Source: an uncultured Actinomycetes bacterium (GTDB taxonomy: Bacteria > Actinomycetota > Thermoleophilia > Solirubrobacterales > Solirubrobacteraceae). From it: 5,469 nt of DNA. Positions 1 to 5,430 of the stretch are shown piece by piece. The DNA is taken from positions 1 to 5,469 of the forward strand of contig CALAQT010000463.1 of NCBI GenBank assembly GCA_937888775.1. The letters are read 5' to 3'. The notes beneath the pieces are model-generated. The model did no database searches. It had not been told where the DNA came from and saw only the letters and a program-made list of their open reading frames with translations. The translations under genes were made by a program, and so were the position numbers. Within the stretch, counting starts at the first letter, position 1, and the number at the start of each line of letters is the position of its first letter.

Positions 1-195
1 TCGGACAGGAGCGGCCACGTTGGCGATCAGGACGTCAGCGCTCAGATTGTGCAACCGAGCGACGCGCTCGGCGCGACCGATCCGCTTGCTCAGCGCACCC
101 TGCCTCGGTCCGCCAGCAAGCATCCTGGCTGTCGCTCGCGCGCGGGAGCAGGCGTCGACCACGCCGACCACATCGCTGCCGAGTTGGAACGCCAC
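1..195 (-). CDS. Possible hypothetical protein, 3' part cut off by the window edge
   Basis: I do not recognise this protein. On the minus strand the frame is open from a TGA at 268-270 to the window edge. The first plausible start is a GTG at 193-195, giving about 65 codons without a stop. The composition looks protein-like: a hydrophobic VVGVVDACS stretch near residues 9-17, a basic helix-like segment (GALSKRIGRAERVARL) and a second hydrophobic stretch (ADVLIANVAAPV). Roughly three quarters of third positions are G or C, slightly above background. The candidate ribosome-binding sequence is poor (a GGCGGCGG run just upstream). It lies on the same strand as the small gene at 379-645, about 180 bases downstream of it. 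It could equally be a chance open frame in GC-rich DNA; the opposite-strand frames looked worse to me. Confidence 0.25.
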   Translation of the reverse strand, partial: MAFQLGSDVVGVVDACSRARATARMLAGGPRQGALSKRIGRAERVARLHNLSADVLIANVAAPVR

Positions 196-378
196 CAGCC
201 GCCGCCTGGTCGCGGGCGAGACTGCTGGTTCGTCGCCCGTTGGGGAGCGAGCTCGGGGAGTTCTGCTTCAGCTGCCCGCAGGATCGGAGCAGGAGTAAGT
301 TCGAACCTCGAGCGCTCCGGTAAGACCGCTGAGCCTGCGTGCCCCCGGGAGAGGCGATGAATGGTCGTAGGCGGGCCG

Positions 379-645
379 CTACCTACCGGTGCGGTCGCGG
401 TGCTTGCACCCCGGCCAGCAGCAGGGCCGGCGCTGGCCCTCCTCCAGCTCCTCCTGTGTCCTCCGAATGCGGCGCTCTCGGGTGGTCTCCTGTTTGGCAT
501 CCTCGACCCAGCAGATGAACTCGTTGCGGGCTAAGGGCGTGATGTCCTTCCAGGCCTCGAGTGCCGTGGCGTTGGCGATCAGCGCCTTACGCAGGTCCGC
601 GGGCAGTGTATGCACCACCCCACCGGGCACTCTCTGGCCGCTCAC
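379..645 (-). CDS. Small YdeI/OmpD-associated (OmdA) family protein
   Basis: An 88-residue protein matching the C-terminal domain of the YdeI/OmpD-associated family, often annotated 'bacteriocin-protection protein'; the biochemical role is not established. The recognisable parts are LPADLRKALIANATALEAW (residues 14-32), ITPLARNEFICWVEDAKQ (35-52), then TRERRIRRTQEELEEG (55-70), the usual Arg-rich helix. It ends in a cysteine-rich tail, RRPCCWPGCKHR (72-83), with Cys76, Cys77, Cys80 and His82 as possible metal ligands. Full family members are about 190 residues, but short stand-alone versions with this same tail are, as I recall, common in actinobacteria, so I read this as complete. The start is uncertain: GTG at 643-645 is used here, GTG at 628-630 is in frame and equally possible, and neither has a strong Shine-Dalgarno. 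An in-frame TGA lies upstream, so no long N-terminus is missing in this frame. No signal peptide or membrane segment is visible, which suggests a cytoplasmic protein. Confidence 0.8.
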   Translation of the reverse strand: MSGQRVPGGVVHTLPADLRKALIANATALEAWKDITPLARNEFICWVEDAKQETTRERRIRRTQEELEEGQRRPCCWPGCKHRDRTGR

Positions 646-869
646 AGGCCCATGGTAGTGAGCCGGGGCAAGCCCACTTCACCAGCTGAGACTGCCGCTT
701 CGTCGCCAAGGCAGCCGCGAAGTCGAGACTGCCCCTTCCCGCCGCTAGCGGGCACGTTGGCTGGATCGGTGAGCTGGTCGGTATTGGTGCATAGGGGCGA
801 CGTCGTCCCTGATCCCCCTGCCTGCCGGCGTCGGTCGTAATCGAATCGCAGCGCAAGCAGCGACGTGGT

Positions 870-945
870 CGACGGCGAGCACATGATCGCAACCGTGGCG
901 AAGCGATCACACCGACCGACGCCGGCGGACGAGTGCTCGCCGTCG
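870..945. repeat. 13-bp perfect inverted repeat enclosing a second hairpin
   Basis: The arm CGACGGCGAGCAC (870-882) is repeated exactly in inverse as GTGCTCGCCGTCG (933-945), 50 bases apart. Inside lies another exact inverted repeat, TGATCGC (884-890) with GCGATCA (903-909), loop 12. This directly follows the first arm, so both can form together as a closing stem with an inner hairpin. GAAGCGATC also occurs twice, at 900-908 and 946-954. No convincing gene overlaps it. It could be a structured RNA, a protein-binding site or a small mobile remnant; the sequence does not decide. Confidence 0.5.
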
Positions 946-1181
946 GAAGCGATCGCGCCGACGTAGCTGGGCGGACACTCGCAGACCGGGCGATTACGAG
1001 CGTCTCGGAAATGCCGGTTGTGCTAGCTCACTGGAGTCGGAGTCGATCCCCCGCAAGCGGTCGCGGATCTCCGAGGGACCGCCGCCAGGCGCTTGCTGGC
1101 CCGCGCTGGATCAGCTAACGCACGGACGCGCCGGCTTCTGCAATCGCCGCGGAGCGGCAGTCTGGTCCGCGCCGGCTCGCA

Positions 1182-1226
1182 GGCTGCTGAGATTGCTCAG
1201 AAGCAGCCACGCCGTCGGCGTGTTTT
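1182..1226 (+). terminator. Terminator-like tandem hairpins ending in TTTT
   Basis: First hairpin: GGCTGC (1182-1187) and TGAG (1188-1191) pair with CTCA (1196-1199) and GCAGCC (1203-1208), loop ATTG, with a three-base bulge on the 3' side. The second is CACGCC (1208-1213), loop GTC, GGCGTG (1217-1222), followed at once by TTTT (1223-1226), the layout of an intrinsic terminator read on the plus strand. The two share base 1208, so the last base pair of one or the other must open. No plus-strand gene is recognised upstream, so the transcript it would end is unknown. Confidence 0.3.
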
Positions 1227-1297
1227 GCGGCTACCGCTTCGCCGGCGCAGAGCAGTAGCGAACCGAGGCGCGAGCTGCCGACGGCAGACTGCCGGAC

Positions 1298-1550
1298 CTA
1301 GCCCGGAGCGCTACAGATCTTCCGCACCCTCGCACTTCCGCTGTTGGTCGTCGCGCCGCTTGCTCGCGTCCAGCTCGTCGCACCACCGAGCAAACGCGGC
1401 CGCAGGGCCAGGGCCGGGATCACCAGGGCCGCGATCTCGGCCGACCAACGCCAAGCAACCGACCGGGGTCGCCGCCCGCAGGGCCAATTGCAGGGATGCA
1501 CTCAGCGCCACCTCATGCCCGAGCTCGTCGCGCTCGACGCTTAGAAGCTC
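1298..1550 (-). pseudogene. Possible decayed coding frame, unrecognised
   Basis: Two overlapping minus-strand frames look more protein-like than their surroundings. One is open from after a TAG at 1551-1553 to a TAG at 1311-1313. It begins ELLSVERDELGHEVALSAS and ends with an acidic/basic segment (FARWCDELDASKRRDDQQRK), but in the middle runs through Gly-Pro repeats. The adjacent frame, ending at a TAG at 1298-1300, gives a hydrophobic segment AEIAALVIPALALRPRLLGG over exactly that middle part. One frameshift near 1435 would join an N-terminal helix to this membrane-like segment. An AGGAG sits at the 5' end but no start codon follows at a suitable distance. No family is recognised; chance cannot be excluded. 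Confidence 0.2.
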
Positions 1551-1712
1551 CTATGTCAAGTCGGGGAGCCGTCGGCGCGTCGGACGGTTGAGGGTGCGGG
1601 GAAGGGCTGGGGCGCCGGCTGAGCGGTTGCCATGCACGAAAGTCGCAATGCGTGCAATGGCTAGGTTGCGGATCGGCGCTGTGTAAGGCGATCTGCGGGC
1701 GTGCGAGGAGGA

Positions 1713-1734
1713 CCCGCGACGCAGCGGTCGCGGG
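1713..1734. repeat. 8-bp hairpin just beyond the transposase stop
   Basis: CCCGCGAC (1713-1720) pairs perfectly with GTCGCGGG (1727-1734) across a six-base loop. It lies about 35 bases beyond the stop codon of the IS110 transposase. There is no T-run on the minus-strand side, so it is not a classical terminator. It may belong to the element's right end or stop incoming transcription; I cannot place the element boundary relative to it. Confidence 0.35.
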
Positions 1735-1767
1735 CGGAGGAAGGGGGGTTTCGCTTTCGGGTGGAGA

Positions 1768-2927
1768 TCAGGCAGGCAGGCGGGCGGGGAGCTCGGGGAG
1801 GTCGCGGATCATGCGACGGTAGATGACATCGGAGAGGTGGCGTTTGAGGATCCGGCGGGCTTCTTTCTTGGTGTGGCCGTGGGCGCGCGCGTTGGCGTAG
1901 AGCGCCTCGGCGCGCGGCTCGCAGCGCAACTGGGTGATGGCCATCCGGTAAAGGATCGCGTTCACGCGTCGGTTGCCGCCGGGGTTGAAGCGGTGGCGGA
2001 CCGGCTCGCCCGGCCCCTCACCGGTAGAGGCGACCAGCGGCGCGGTGCCGTTAAAGCGCGCGAACCCGCCTTCGGTGAACCGGCGGGGGTCGCCGACCTC
2101 GACCAACAGTTCGGCGACCGACACGGTCGACAGACCGCACAGCTGCTCAAGCGTGCTGGCACTCGCGTTCACCAGCGTGGCCAGCTCGCGCGTGATCGTC
2201 TTGTCCTCGGAGTCGAGCTTGGCGATCTGGGCGCGGTACTCGCCCAGCAGCCTGAGCCGCAGCGCGGTTGGCGGATCGAACCGTCGACGGCGGGTCACTG
2301 TGGCGAGCGCCCCAAGCCTGGGGCGCACCGCCGTGCTGTCGGGCAGCCGCTCGATCAGCTCAAGCGGCAGGCCGCGCAGCAGCGCCTCGGCCTCTGAGAG
2401 CAGATGCTGGCGGCTTTTGAGCAGCGAGCAGCGCGCGTTCCACCACACCGACAGCAGCTCGGTCTGCTGGTCGGGGCCCGCCTGATCGCCGGCGCGTTTG
2501 AACGCCCGCGGCAGTAGCGCATGCGCGAGCGTCTCGCGGGCGACCCGCTCGAAAGTCAAGCGTGTCTGACTTGCCGCGCTGGCGCGCACGATCCTGACGC
2601 CCGGTGCGGTTCGGGCACACGTCGCGCACATCCTGGCCGCGGCCGACCAGGAAGATCGCGGTGTGGCGCCCCCCACCCCGAGGCGCCCTCGACACCCCAA
2701 CGCACGACCGGCCCGAACTGCTCAGCCCACGCTTCCAGCGCACGGTGCCCGTCGCCCGAGACGCGGAAGTGCTCGCTTGAGACGATCCCACCACACAGAT
2801 CAACGACCGTCGCGGTCAGCGTCCGCTTGTGCGGATCGACCCCGACCACGTTCCCCGCCCGGTCGGGCGTGATCAGCGTGCTCGACGGTCCCGGACCGCG
2901 CCGGACTTGCCTACCGCTCCTACCCAT
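1768..2927 (-). pseudogene. IS110-family transposase (DEDD recombinase), broken by two +1 frameshifts
   Basis: Site-specific recombinase of the IS110 family, which moves its element without terminal inverted repeats and is guided by a bridge RNA. The reading frame starts at ATG 2925-2927 behind a strong Shine-Dalgarno and ends at TGA 1768-1770. It is in three pieces. The first frame gives VVGVDPHKRTLTATVVD and ends near WGVEGASGWG; the second gives RHTAIFLVGRGQDVRDVCPN to GKSDTLD; the third runs from FERVARETLAHALL to the end. Removing one G from the six-base run at 2669-2674 and one base from the AAA at 2552-2554 restores a single 385-residue protein, the usual family size. In that repaired protein the RuvC-like acidic residues are Asp31, Glu80, Asp121 and Asp124, with the family's expected spacing. 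A helical, coiled-coil-like middle follows (about 215-255). The C-terminal domain has GDPRRF, FNGTAPLVASTGEG with candidate nucleophile Ser300, and GGNRRVN. As read it cannot make a full enzyme; sequencing error in base runs is the alternative explanation. Confidence 0.88.
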
Positions 2928-2932
2928 CAGAG

Positions 2933-2940
2933 TCCTCCTC
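2933..2940 (-). promoter_or_regulatory. Strong Shine-Dalgarno of the IS110 transposase
   Basis: GAGGAGGA on the minus strand lies five bases before the ATG at 2925-2927. It decides the start against an in-frame upstream start near 2981, which has no such site and would add 18 residues before the conserved N-terminus. Confidence 0.75.
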
Positions 2941-3130
2941 GCTGTTGCGCTGCGCGCTACCGTGAAGGGACCGGTCGACAACGTCCCGGTCGGGATCGAC
3001 GCTCCAACAGATCACGTCGGCAAACGCTCCTATCAGGTCAGACCGGTTCCCGAAAGCACGGACCGAGGTCGACACTTCTAAATCAGGACACCACCAGGGT
3101 CCAGACCATATTCGGGTCAGGCCCCGGTCC
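2941..3130 (-). ncRNA. Candidate IS110 bridge-RNA region (unproven)
   Basis: About 200 noncoding bases directly upstream of the transposase, where IS110-subgroup elements carry the bridge RNA that pairs with donor and target DNA. Visible structure: GACCGG (2969-2974) pairs with CCGGTC (2986-2991) over an 11-base loop. An imperfect direct repeat of about 22 bases begins with ACGCTCC at 2999 and again at 3024, each followed by a similar CAG/TCA/CGG pattern. The 3' limit toward higher coordinates is arbitrary. No clear promoter is seen. The call rests on position in a known family, supported only weakly by local sequence. Confidence 0.25.
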
Positions 3131-3422
3131 GGCTTTCGACCCTAAGGGCTCACGACTTTGTAACTGACGGTTCCGACGGCGTCTGGACGCGCCTGGCGCC
3201 ACCCGCTCGCCCTCATGTACCACCACCGGGTTGGACCTACTCGGGTAGTCTCGTCGGACAGAGCACCTTCAAGGAGCCAAGCCCATGTTCGGTCAAACTC
3301 CGTTGTCCCGGCGGAAGCTCGGGGCTGACCATGACGTTGGTAGGTGCGGCAGGCGATCGCTGCCGGCATCGCGAGTGGCCGCTAGTCATCGGCGCGGACG
3401 GGTCCGGCGGGTGAGGCTCCTG
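3131..3422. other. Intergenic region between the IS and the small Cys-rich gene, with an unused-looking SD/ATG
   Basis: It holds no recognised gene. A good Shine-Dalgarno, AAGGAG (3271-3276), stands eight bases before an ATG at 3285 that is in frame with the Cys-rich gene. Translation from there would add 46 Arg-rich, low-complexity residues with poorer codon bias. A second short frame, ATG 3331 to TGA 3412-3414 (27 codons), carries PLVIGADGSGG, faintly like the start of a universal stress protein but then stopped. The left part probably includes the outer end of the IS110 element. Confidence 0.4.
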
Positions 3423-3674
3423 ATGAGGCCCGACGACCCTGCCGGAAGCGCTTCTGTCGGCTTCTTGCTCATCTGTCCGCGCTGCGGCCTGAGCATCCGA
3501 CCGAGAGCGCGCTGGTTGGCGATCGAGTACTGCCCGCGGTGCATGGCGCGGGCGCGGATCCCCGTCGGGTTCTCCTCCTCGGCGCGGTCTACGGTCGGGC
3601 TCTACACCAACCGCTCGGCACCGCTGCCAAAGCTGCCTGGAGCCCCCAAGACCAAGGCAATGGGGTCGAAGTGA
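3423..3674 (+). CDS. Small four-cysteine (zinc-ribbon-like) protein
   Basis: An 83-residue protein of unknown function. The core is LLICPRCGLSIRPRARWLAI followed by EYCPRCMARARIPV. Two CPRC knuckles (Cys18/Cys21 and Cys37/Cys40), 15 residues apart, could hold one zinc ion as in zinc-ribbon proteins. I recall similar short proteins with CPRCGL, WLA and CPRC in Thermoleophilia; they usually end near an L-Y pair, here residues 62-63, so the last 20 residues may be an extension. The start chosen is ATG 3423-3425 with GTGAGG six bases upstream. Codon bias is clearly stronger from here than in the 46 codons before it. An in-frame ATG at 3285 with a better AAGGAG is the alternative. The TGA (3672-3674) overlaps a GTG (3671-3673) that is in frame with the glycosyltransferase, suggesting co-transcription and possibly coupled translation. 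No membrane segment is visible. A role in nucleic-acid binding or regulation would be inference only. Confidence 0.7.
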   Translation: MRPDDPAGSASVGFLLICPRCGLSIRPRARWLAIEYCPRCMARARIPVGFSSSARSTVGLYTNRSAPLPKLPGAPKTKAMGSK

Positions 3675-3763
3675 GCAGCGACCATGCGCCCGAGCTGAGC
3701 GTCGCGAGGGGCGGCTCCTCTGCACGTCTTCGGCCGCTTCGTTCCAACGACGCAAGCGGCGGG

Positions 3764-4828
3764 ATGCGGATTGCGATGTTGGCACCGCCGTGGATTCCGG
3801 TGCCGCCCCCGGGGTACGGGGGGATCGAAGCGGTCGTCGATCTCCTGTGTGAAGGGCTGGTGGCTCGTGGTCATGAGGTGACGTTGTTCGCCGCGCCGGG
3901 TTCGCGCTCGGCCGCGCGTGTGTATCCGCTGCTGCAGGATGCTCATCCGGAGGCGATCGGCTCGGCGATGTACGAGGCAGCCCAGGTTGCGAGCGCCTGG
4001 GAGCAGATCGATCTGGCGGCGGCGGCAGGCTGCCCGTTTGATGTCCTCCACGATCACTCGGGGTTCACCGCGTTGGCGATGGCCGATCACATCGATGTCC
4101 CCGTGGTGCATACGATCCACGGCGCGTTCATGCGCATGACGTCGCGGTTCTACCGGCGGTACGGGCACAAGGCGCACTTGGTGGCGATCAGCCAAACGCA
4201 GGCCGAGAGCGCCCCGGTCGGTGTGCGGATCAGCGCCGTGGTGCCCAACCCGATCGCCGTGGAACACTGGCCCCTGGTGACCGACAAGCAGGATTACGTG
4301 TTGTGGGTCGGGAGGATGGACCCGGTCAAGGGGGCGCATCGTGCGATTGAGGCGGCGCGCCTGGCGGGCCGGACGCTCGTGCTCGCCGGCCCGGTGCAAC
4401 CGGGCCAAGAGGAGTACTTCCACGAGCAGGTCGAGCCGCATGTCGATGGCCGGCGGTTTCAATACGTCGGCGAGGTCGGCGGGACCGCGAAGCAGGAGCT
4501 GTTCGCGAACGCGGCGGGGCTGTTGATGCCGATCCGCTGGCGCGAGCCGTTCGGGATGGTGATGATCGAGGCGCTCGCGTGCGGCACCCCCGTGATCGCG
4601 TTCCCGGAGGGCGCCGCGACCGAGATCGTGATCGACGGTGAGAACGGCATGCTCGTGGCCGACGAGACAGAGATGGCGCGGGCGATCACACGCCTGCACA
4701 CGATCGACCCGCTTCGCTGCCGCCGCAGCGTCGCCGAGCGCTACGACACGGCGATCATCGCCGCCGGCTACGAGCAGGTGTACCGGCGGGCGATCGACAC
4801 GAGCGCACCGACAATGTCACGCCCGTGA
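3764..4828 (+). CDS. Glycosyltransferase family 4 (GT-B fold)
   Basis: A 354-residue retaining glycosyltransferase that would move a sugar from a nucleotide-sugar donor; the acceptor cannot be told from sequence. The N-terminal Rossmann domain starts MRIAMLAPPWIPVPPPGYGG, with the glycine loop and GGIE (residues 19-22) typical of family 4. It continues with RGHEVTLFA (35-43), FDVLHDHSG (92-100) and VVHTIHG (114-120). The linker holds VAISQTQ and VPNPI. The C-terminal donor-binding domain has VLWVGRMDPVKG (179-190), VGEVGGTAKQELFANAAGLL, then the EX7E motif EPFGMVMIE (Glu261 and Glu269), ACGTPVIAF and ENGMLV. Length is normal and no key residue is missing. The start is placed at ATG 3764 because the family begins there; its upstream GGCGGG touches the ATG, so it is weak. 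A GTG at 3671, overlapping the preceding stop, would add 31 low-complexity residues. No signal peptide or membrane anchor, so a cytoplasmic or peripheral enzyme in capsule, glycolipid or glycan building is likely. Confidence 0.9.
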   Translation: MRIAMLAPPWIPVPPPGYGGIEAVVDLLCEGLVARGHEVTLFAAPGSRSAARVYPLLQDAHPEAIGSAMYEAAQVASAWEQIDLAAAAGCPFDVLHDHSGFTALAMADHIDVPVVHTIHGAFMRMTSRFYRRYGHKAHLVAISQTQAESAPVGVRISAVVPNPIAVEHWPLVTDKQDYVLWVGRMDPVKGAHRAIEAARLAGRTLVLAGPVQPGQEEYFHEQVEPHVDGRRFQYVGEVGGTAKQELFANAAGLLMPIRWREPFGMVMIEALACGTPVIAFPEGAATEIVIDGENGMLVADETEMARAITRLHTIDPLRCRRSVAERYDTAIIAAGYEQVYRRAIDTSAPTMSRP

Positions 4829-5257
4829 CGAACGCAGCGTCGCACAGAGACCGGATTTCCCCCGATCCGACGAGCGCGCGCTGATGAGCTTGCGGGCTGT
4901 GCGCGGGAGCGCTGCACCAACTATGCCTGGCAATCCGGGTCCAAGCGAGTACGTCAGGGCTTCCCTCCTTCTGACAAGAATCGGGCATCTCGGCGACGTG
5001 CCCGCCAGCGCGACCGCGGCGACGCGCGTGTTCTGACGCTTGACATGGGAGGTCACGTTGCAAGCACACCCCCGCTACGAGCTCGGTGCTAGCTGGAAGT
5101 CAAGTCCGGCGCCGTCTTTGCAAGCGATCGAGGGGAACACGGCCCGCTTGTGGTTTCGCGTGCGAGCGAGAGTCCGCCAACCGCGGGTGCTTGCACGGGT
5201 CCAGCTAACGGACGGCCTTTCGAGGAGGTTGTCCCGGGGCTCGTAGAACTTTGAGGT
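4829..5257. other. Noncoding stretch downstream of the glycosyltransferase
   Basis: I see no recognised gene. A weak hairpin, CGGAT (4852-4856) with ATCCG (4865-4869), lies 24 bases after the glycosyltransferase stop but has no T-run, so it is a poor terminator. The only frame worth noting is a possible 62-codon one at 5058-5246. TAGAAC at 5244-5249 could act as a -10 element for the structured RNA starting near 5259, but no matching -35 was found. Confidence 0.4.
5058..5246 (+). CDS. Possible small hypothetical protein (62 aa)
   Basis: Unrecognised. The frame is open to a TAG at 5244-5246. The start would be TTG 5058-5060 with GGGAGG (5047-5052) five bases upstream, a well-spaced Shine-Dalgarno. 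The product would contain PRYELGASWKSSPAPSLQ and TARLWFRVRARV, a mix of aromatic and charged residues that could form strands, then an Arg-rich tail. About three quarters of third positions are G or C, only a little above background. No domain, signal peptide or membrane segment is visible. It may be a chance frame. Confidence 0.22.
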   Translation: MQAHPRYELGASWKSSPAPSLQAIEGNTARLWFRVRARVRQPRVLARVQLTDGLSRRLSRGS

Positions 5258-5258
5258 G

Positions 5259-5336
5259 ACGGCGGTCCCTCCGGCCCGTCCGCTCCTGGTGGGAGCGTGA
5301 CGGGCGATCGGCCAAGATCGAAGGAGGAACCGCCGT
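5259..5336 (+). promoter_or_regulatory. Structured RNA leader that would hide an SD and start codon
   Basis: Three nested helices can form together. P1 pairs 5259-5272 with 5323-5336 (13 pairs, one C/A mismatch at 5267/5328). P2 pairs 5274-5286 with 5292-5305 (13 pairs, single bulged T at 5298, loop TGGTG). P3 pairs 5306-5309 with 5316-5319 (GATC with GATC, loop GGCCAA). The 3' strand of P1 contains the Shine-Dalgarno GGAGG (5323-5327) and the first two bases of the GTG at 5335-5337. Closing P1 would therefore block translation of the following small frame. The three-way layout is what riboswitch aptamers or protein-bound leaders look like, but it matches no family I know. The plus strand is assumed from the small ORF. 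Confidence 0.45.
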
Positions 5337-5430
5337 GAAGTGCAACGTACCGGTCGCTGAGGCGATCAACCTGGATCGTGCATTAAGCGCCGCGCCCCGG
5401 GCTGGCCGGGGCGCGGAAACGTCTGACTGA
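5335..5430 (+). CDS. Small ORF or leader peptide (31 aa)
   Basis: A GTG at 5335-5337 has an excellent Shine-Dalgarno, AAGGAGGA (5321-5328), six bases upstream, and runs 31 codons to TGA 5428-5430. The peptide starts VKCNVPVAEAINLDRAL and ends RGAETSD; it has one TTA codon (5383-5385), rare in GC-rich genomes. No domain, membrane segment or run of a single regulatory amino acid is visible. Two things make it odd: its ribosome site is inside a strong predicted stem, and its 3' third holds an 11-bp GC hairpin. That fits a translated leader with an attenuator better than an ordinary protein, but it may be only a chance frame within a structured noncoding RNA. Confidence 0.3.
   Translation: MKCNVPVAEAINLDRALSAAPRAGRGAETSD
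5390..5416 (+). terminator. 11-bp GC hairpin, possible terminator or attenuator
   Basis: Bases 5390-5400 pair perfectly with 5406-5416, loop GCTGG. The stem is all G and C. It is followed by AAACGTC, so there is no T-run; in high-GC actinobacteria such T-less hairpins are often proposed as terminators, but proof is usually lacking. It lies inside the small ORF and 17 bases before a riboswitch-like motif, so it may separate two transcription units. Confidence 0.4.

Larger units (their letters stand above)
646..1767. other. Gene-poor stretch of about 1.1 kb
   Basis: No frame here gives a protein I recognise. The longest open frames (for example a plus-strand frame at 1093-1686) are rich in Arg, Ser, Pro and Ala with no domain, as expected for chance open frames in GC-rich DNA. 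What it does hold is listed separately: an inverted repeat with a nested hairpin at 870-945, two adjacent hairpins ending in TTTT at 1182-1226, a possible decayed minus-strand frame at 1298-1550, and an 8-bp hairpin next to the insertion-sequence 3' end. Its length and lack of intact genes, beside a broken insertion sequence, suggest decayed or horizontally acquired DNA. Confidence 0.55.
1768..2940 (-). mobile_element. IS110-family insertion sequence, minimum extent
   Basis: The span covers only the transposase and its ribosome-binding site; the true ends lie outside. IS110 elements lack terminal inverted repeats and make little or no target duplication, so the ends cannot be found by eye. 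If it has the IS110-subgroup layout, the longer noncoding end lies upstream of the gene, at about 2941-3150, and a short end lies just beyond 1768, possibly including the hairpin at 1713-1734. Candidate boundaries need comparison with an empty site or another copy. Confidence 0.7.

Noticed and set aside
249..260. GAGCTCGGGGAG, repeated exactly at 1789-1800
   Set aside because: A 12-base match of GC-rich simple composition; the flanks do not match, so it is not good evidence for an attachment site or duplication.
297..312. GTTCGAAC, resembling a tRNA T-loop
   Set aside because: The flanking bases do not form a T-stem on either strand and no anticodon or acceptor stem is present.
933..1118. 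A 61-codon plus-strand frame starting GTG with VLAVGSDRADVAG, faintly like the C-terminal part of a universal stress protein
   Set aside because: The similarity is a short hydrophobic-glycine pattern only, codon bias is at background level, and its start lies inside the inverted-repeat arm.
1554..1559. TTGACA on the minus strand, a consensus -35 box
   Set aside because: No -10-like hexamer at 16-18 bases downstream and no intact gene to serve.
1093..1686. A 197-codon plus-strand open frame
   Set aside because: Rich in Arg and Ser with no motif, no good Shine-Dalgarno and weak codon bias; typical chance frame in GC-rich DNA.
1837..2397. A 186-codon plus-strand open frame
   Set aside because: It lies opposite the IS110 transposase and mirrors its codons; no recognisable domain.
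3602..4699. A 365-codon open frame on the minus strand
   Set aside because: It is antisense to the glycosyltransferase, is full of His, Arg and Pro, and shows no domain; the plus-strand frame has every family 4 motif.
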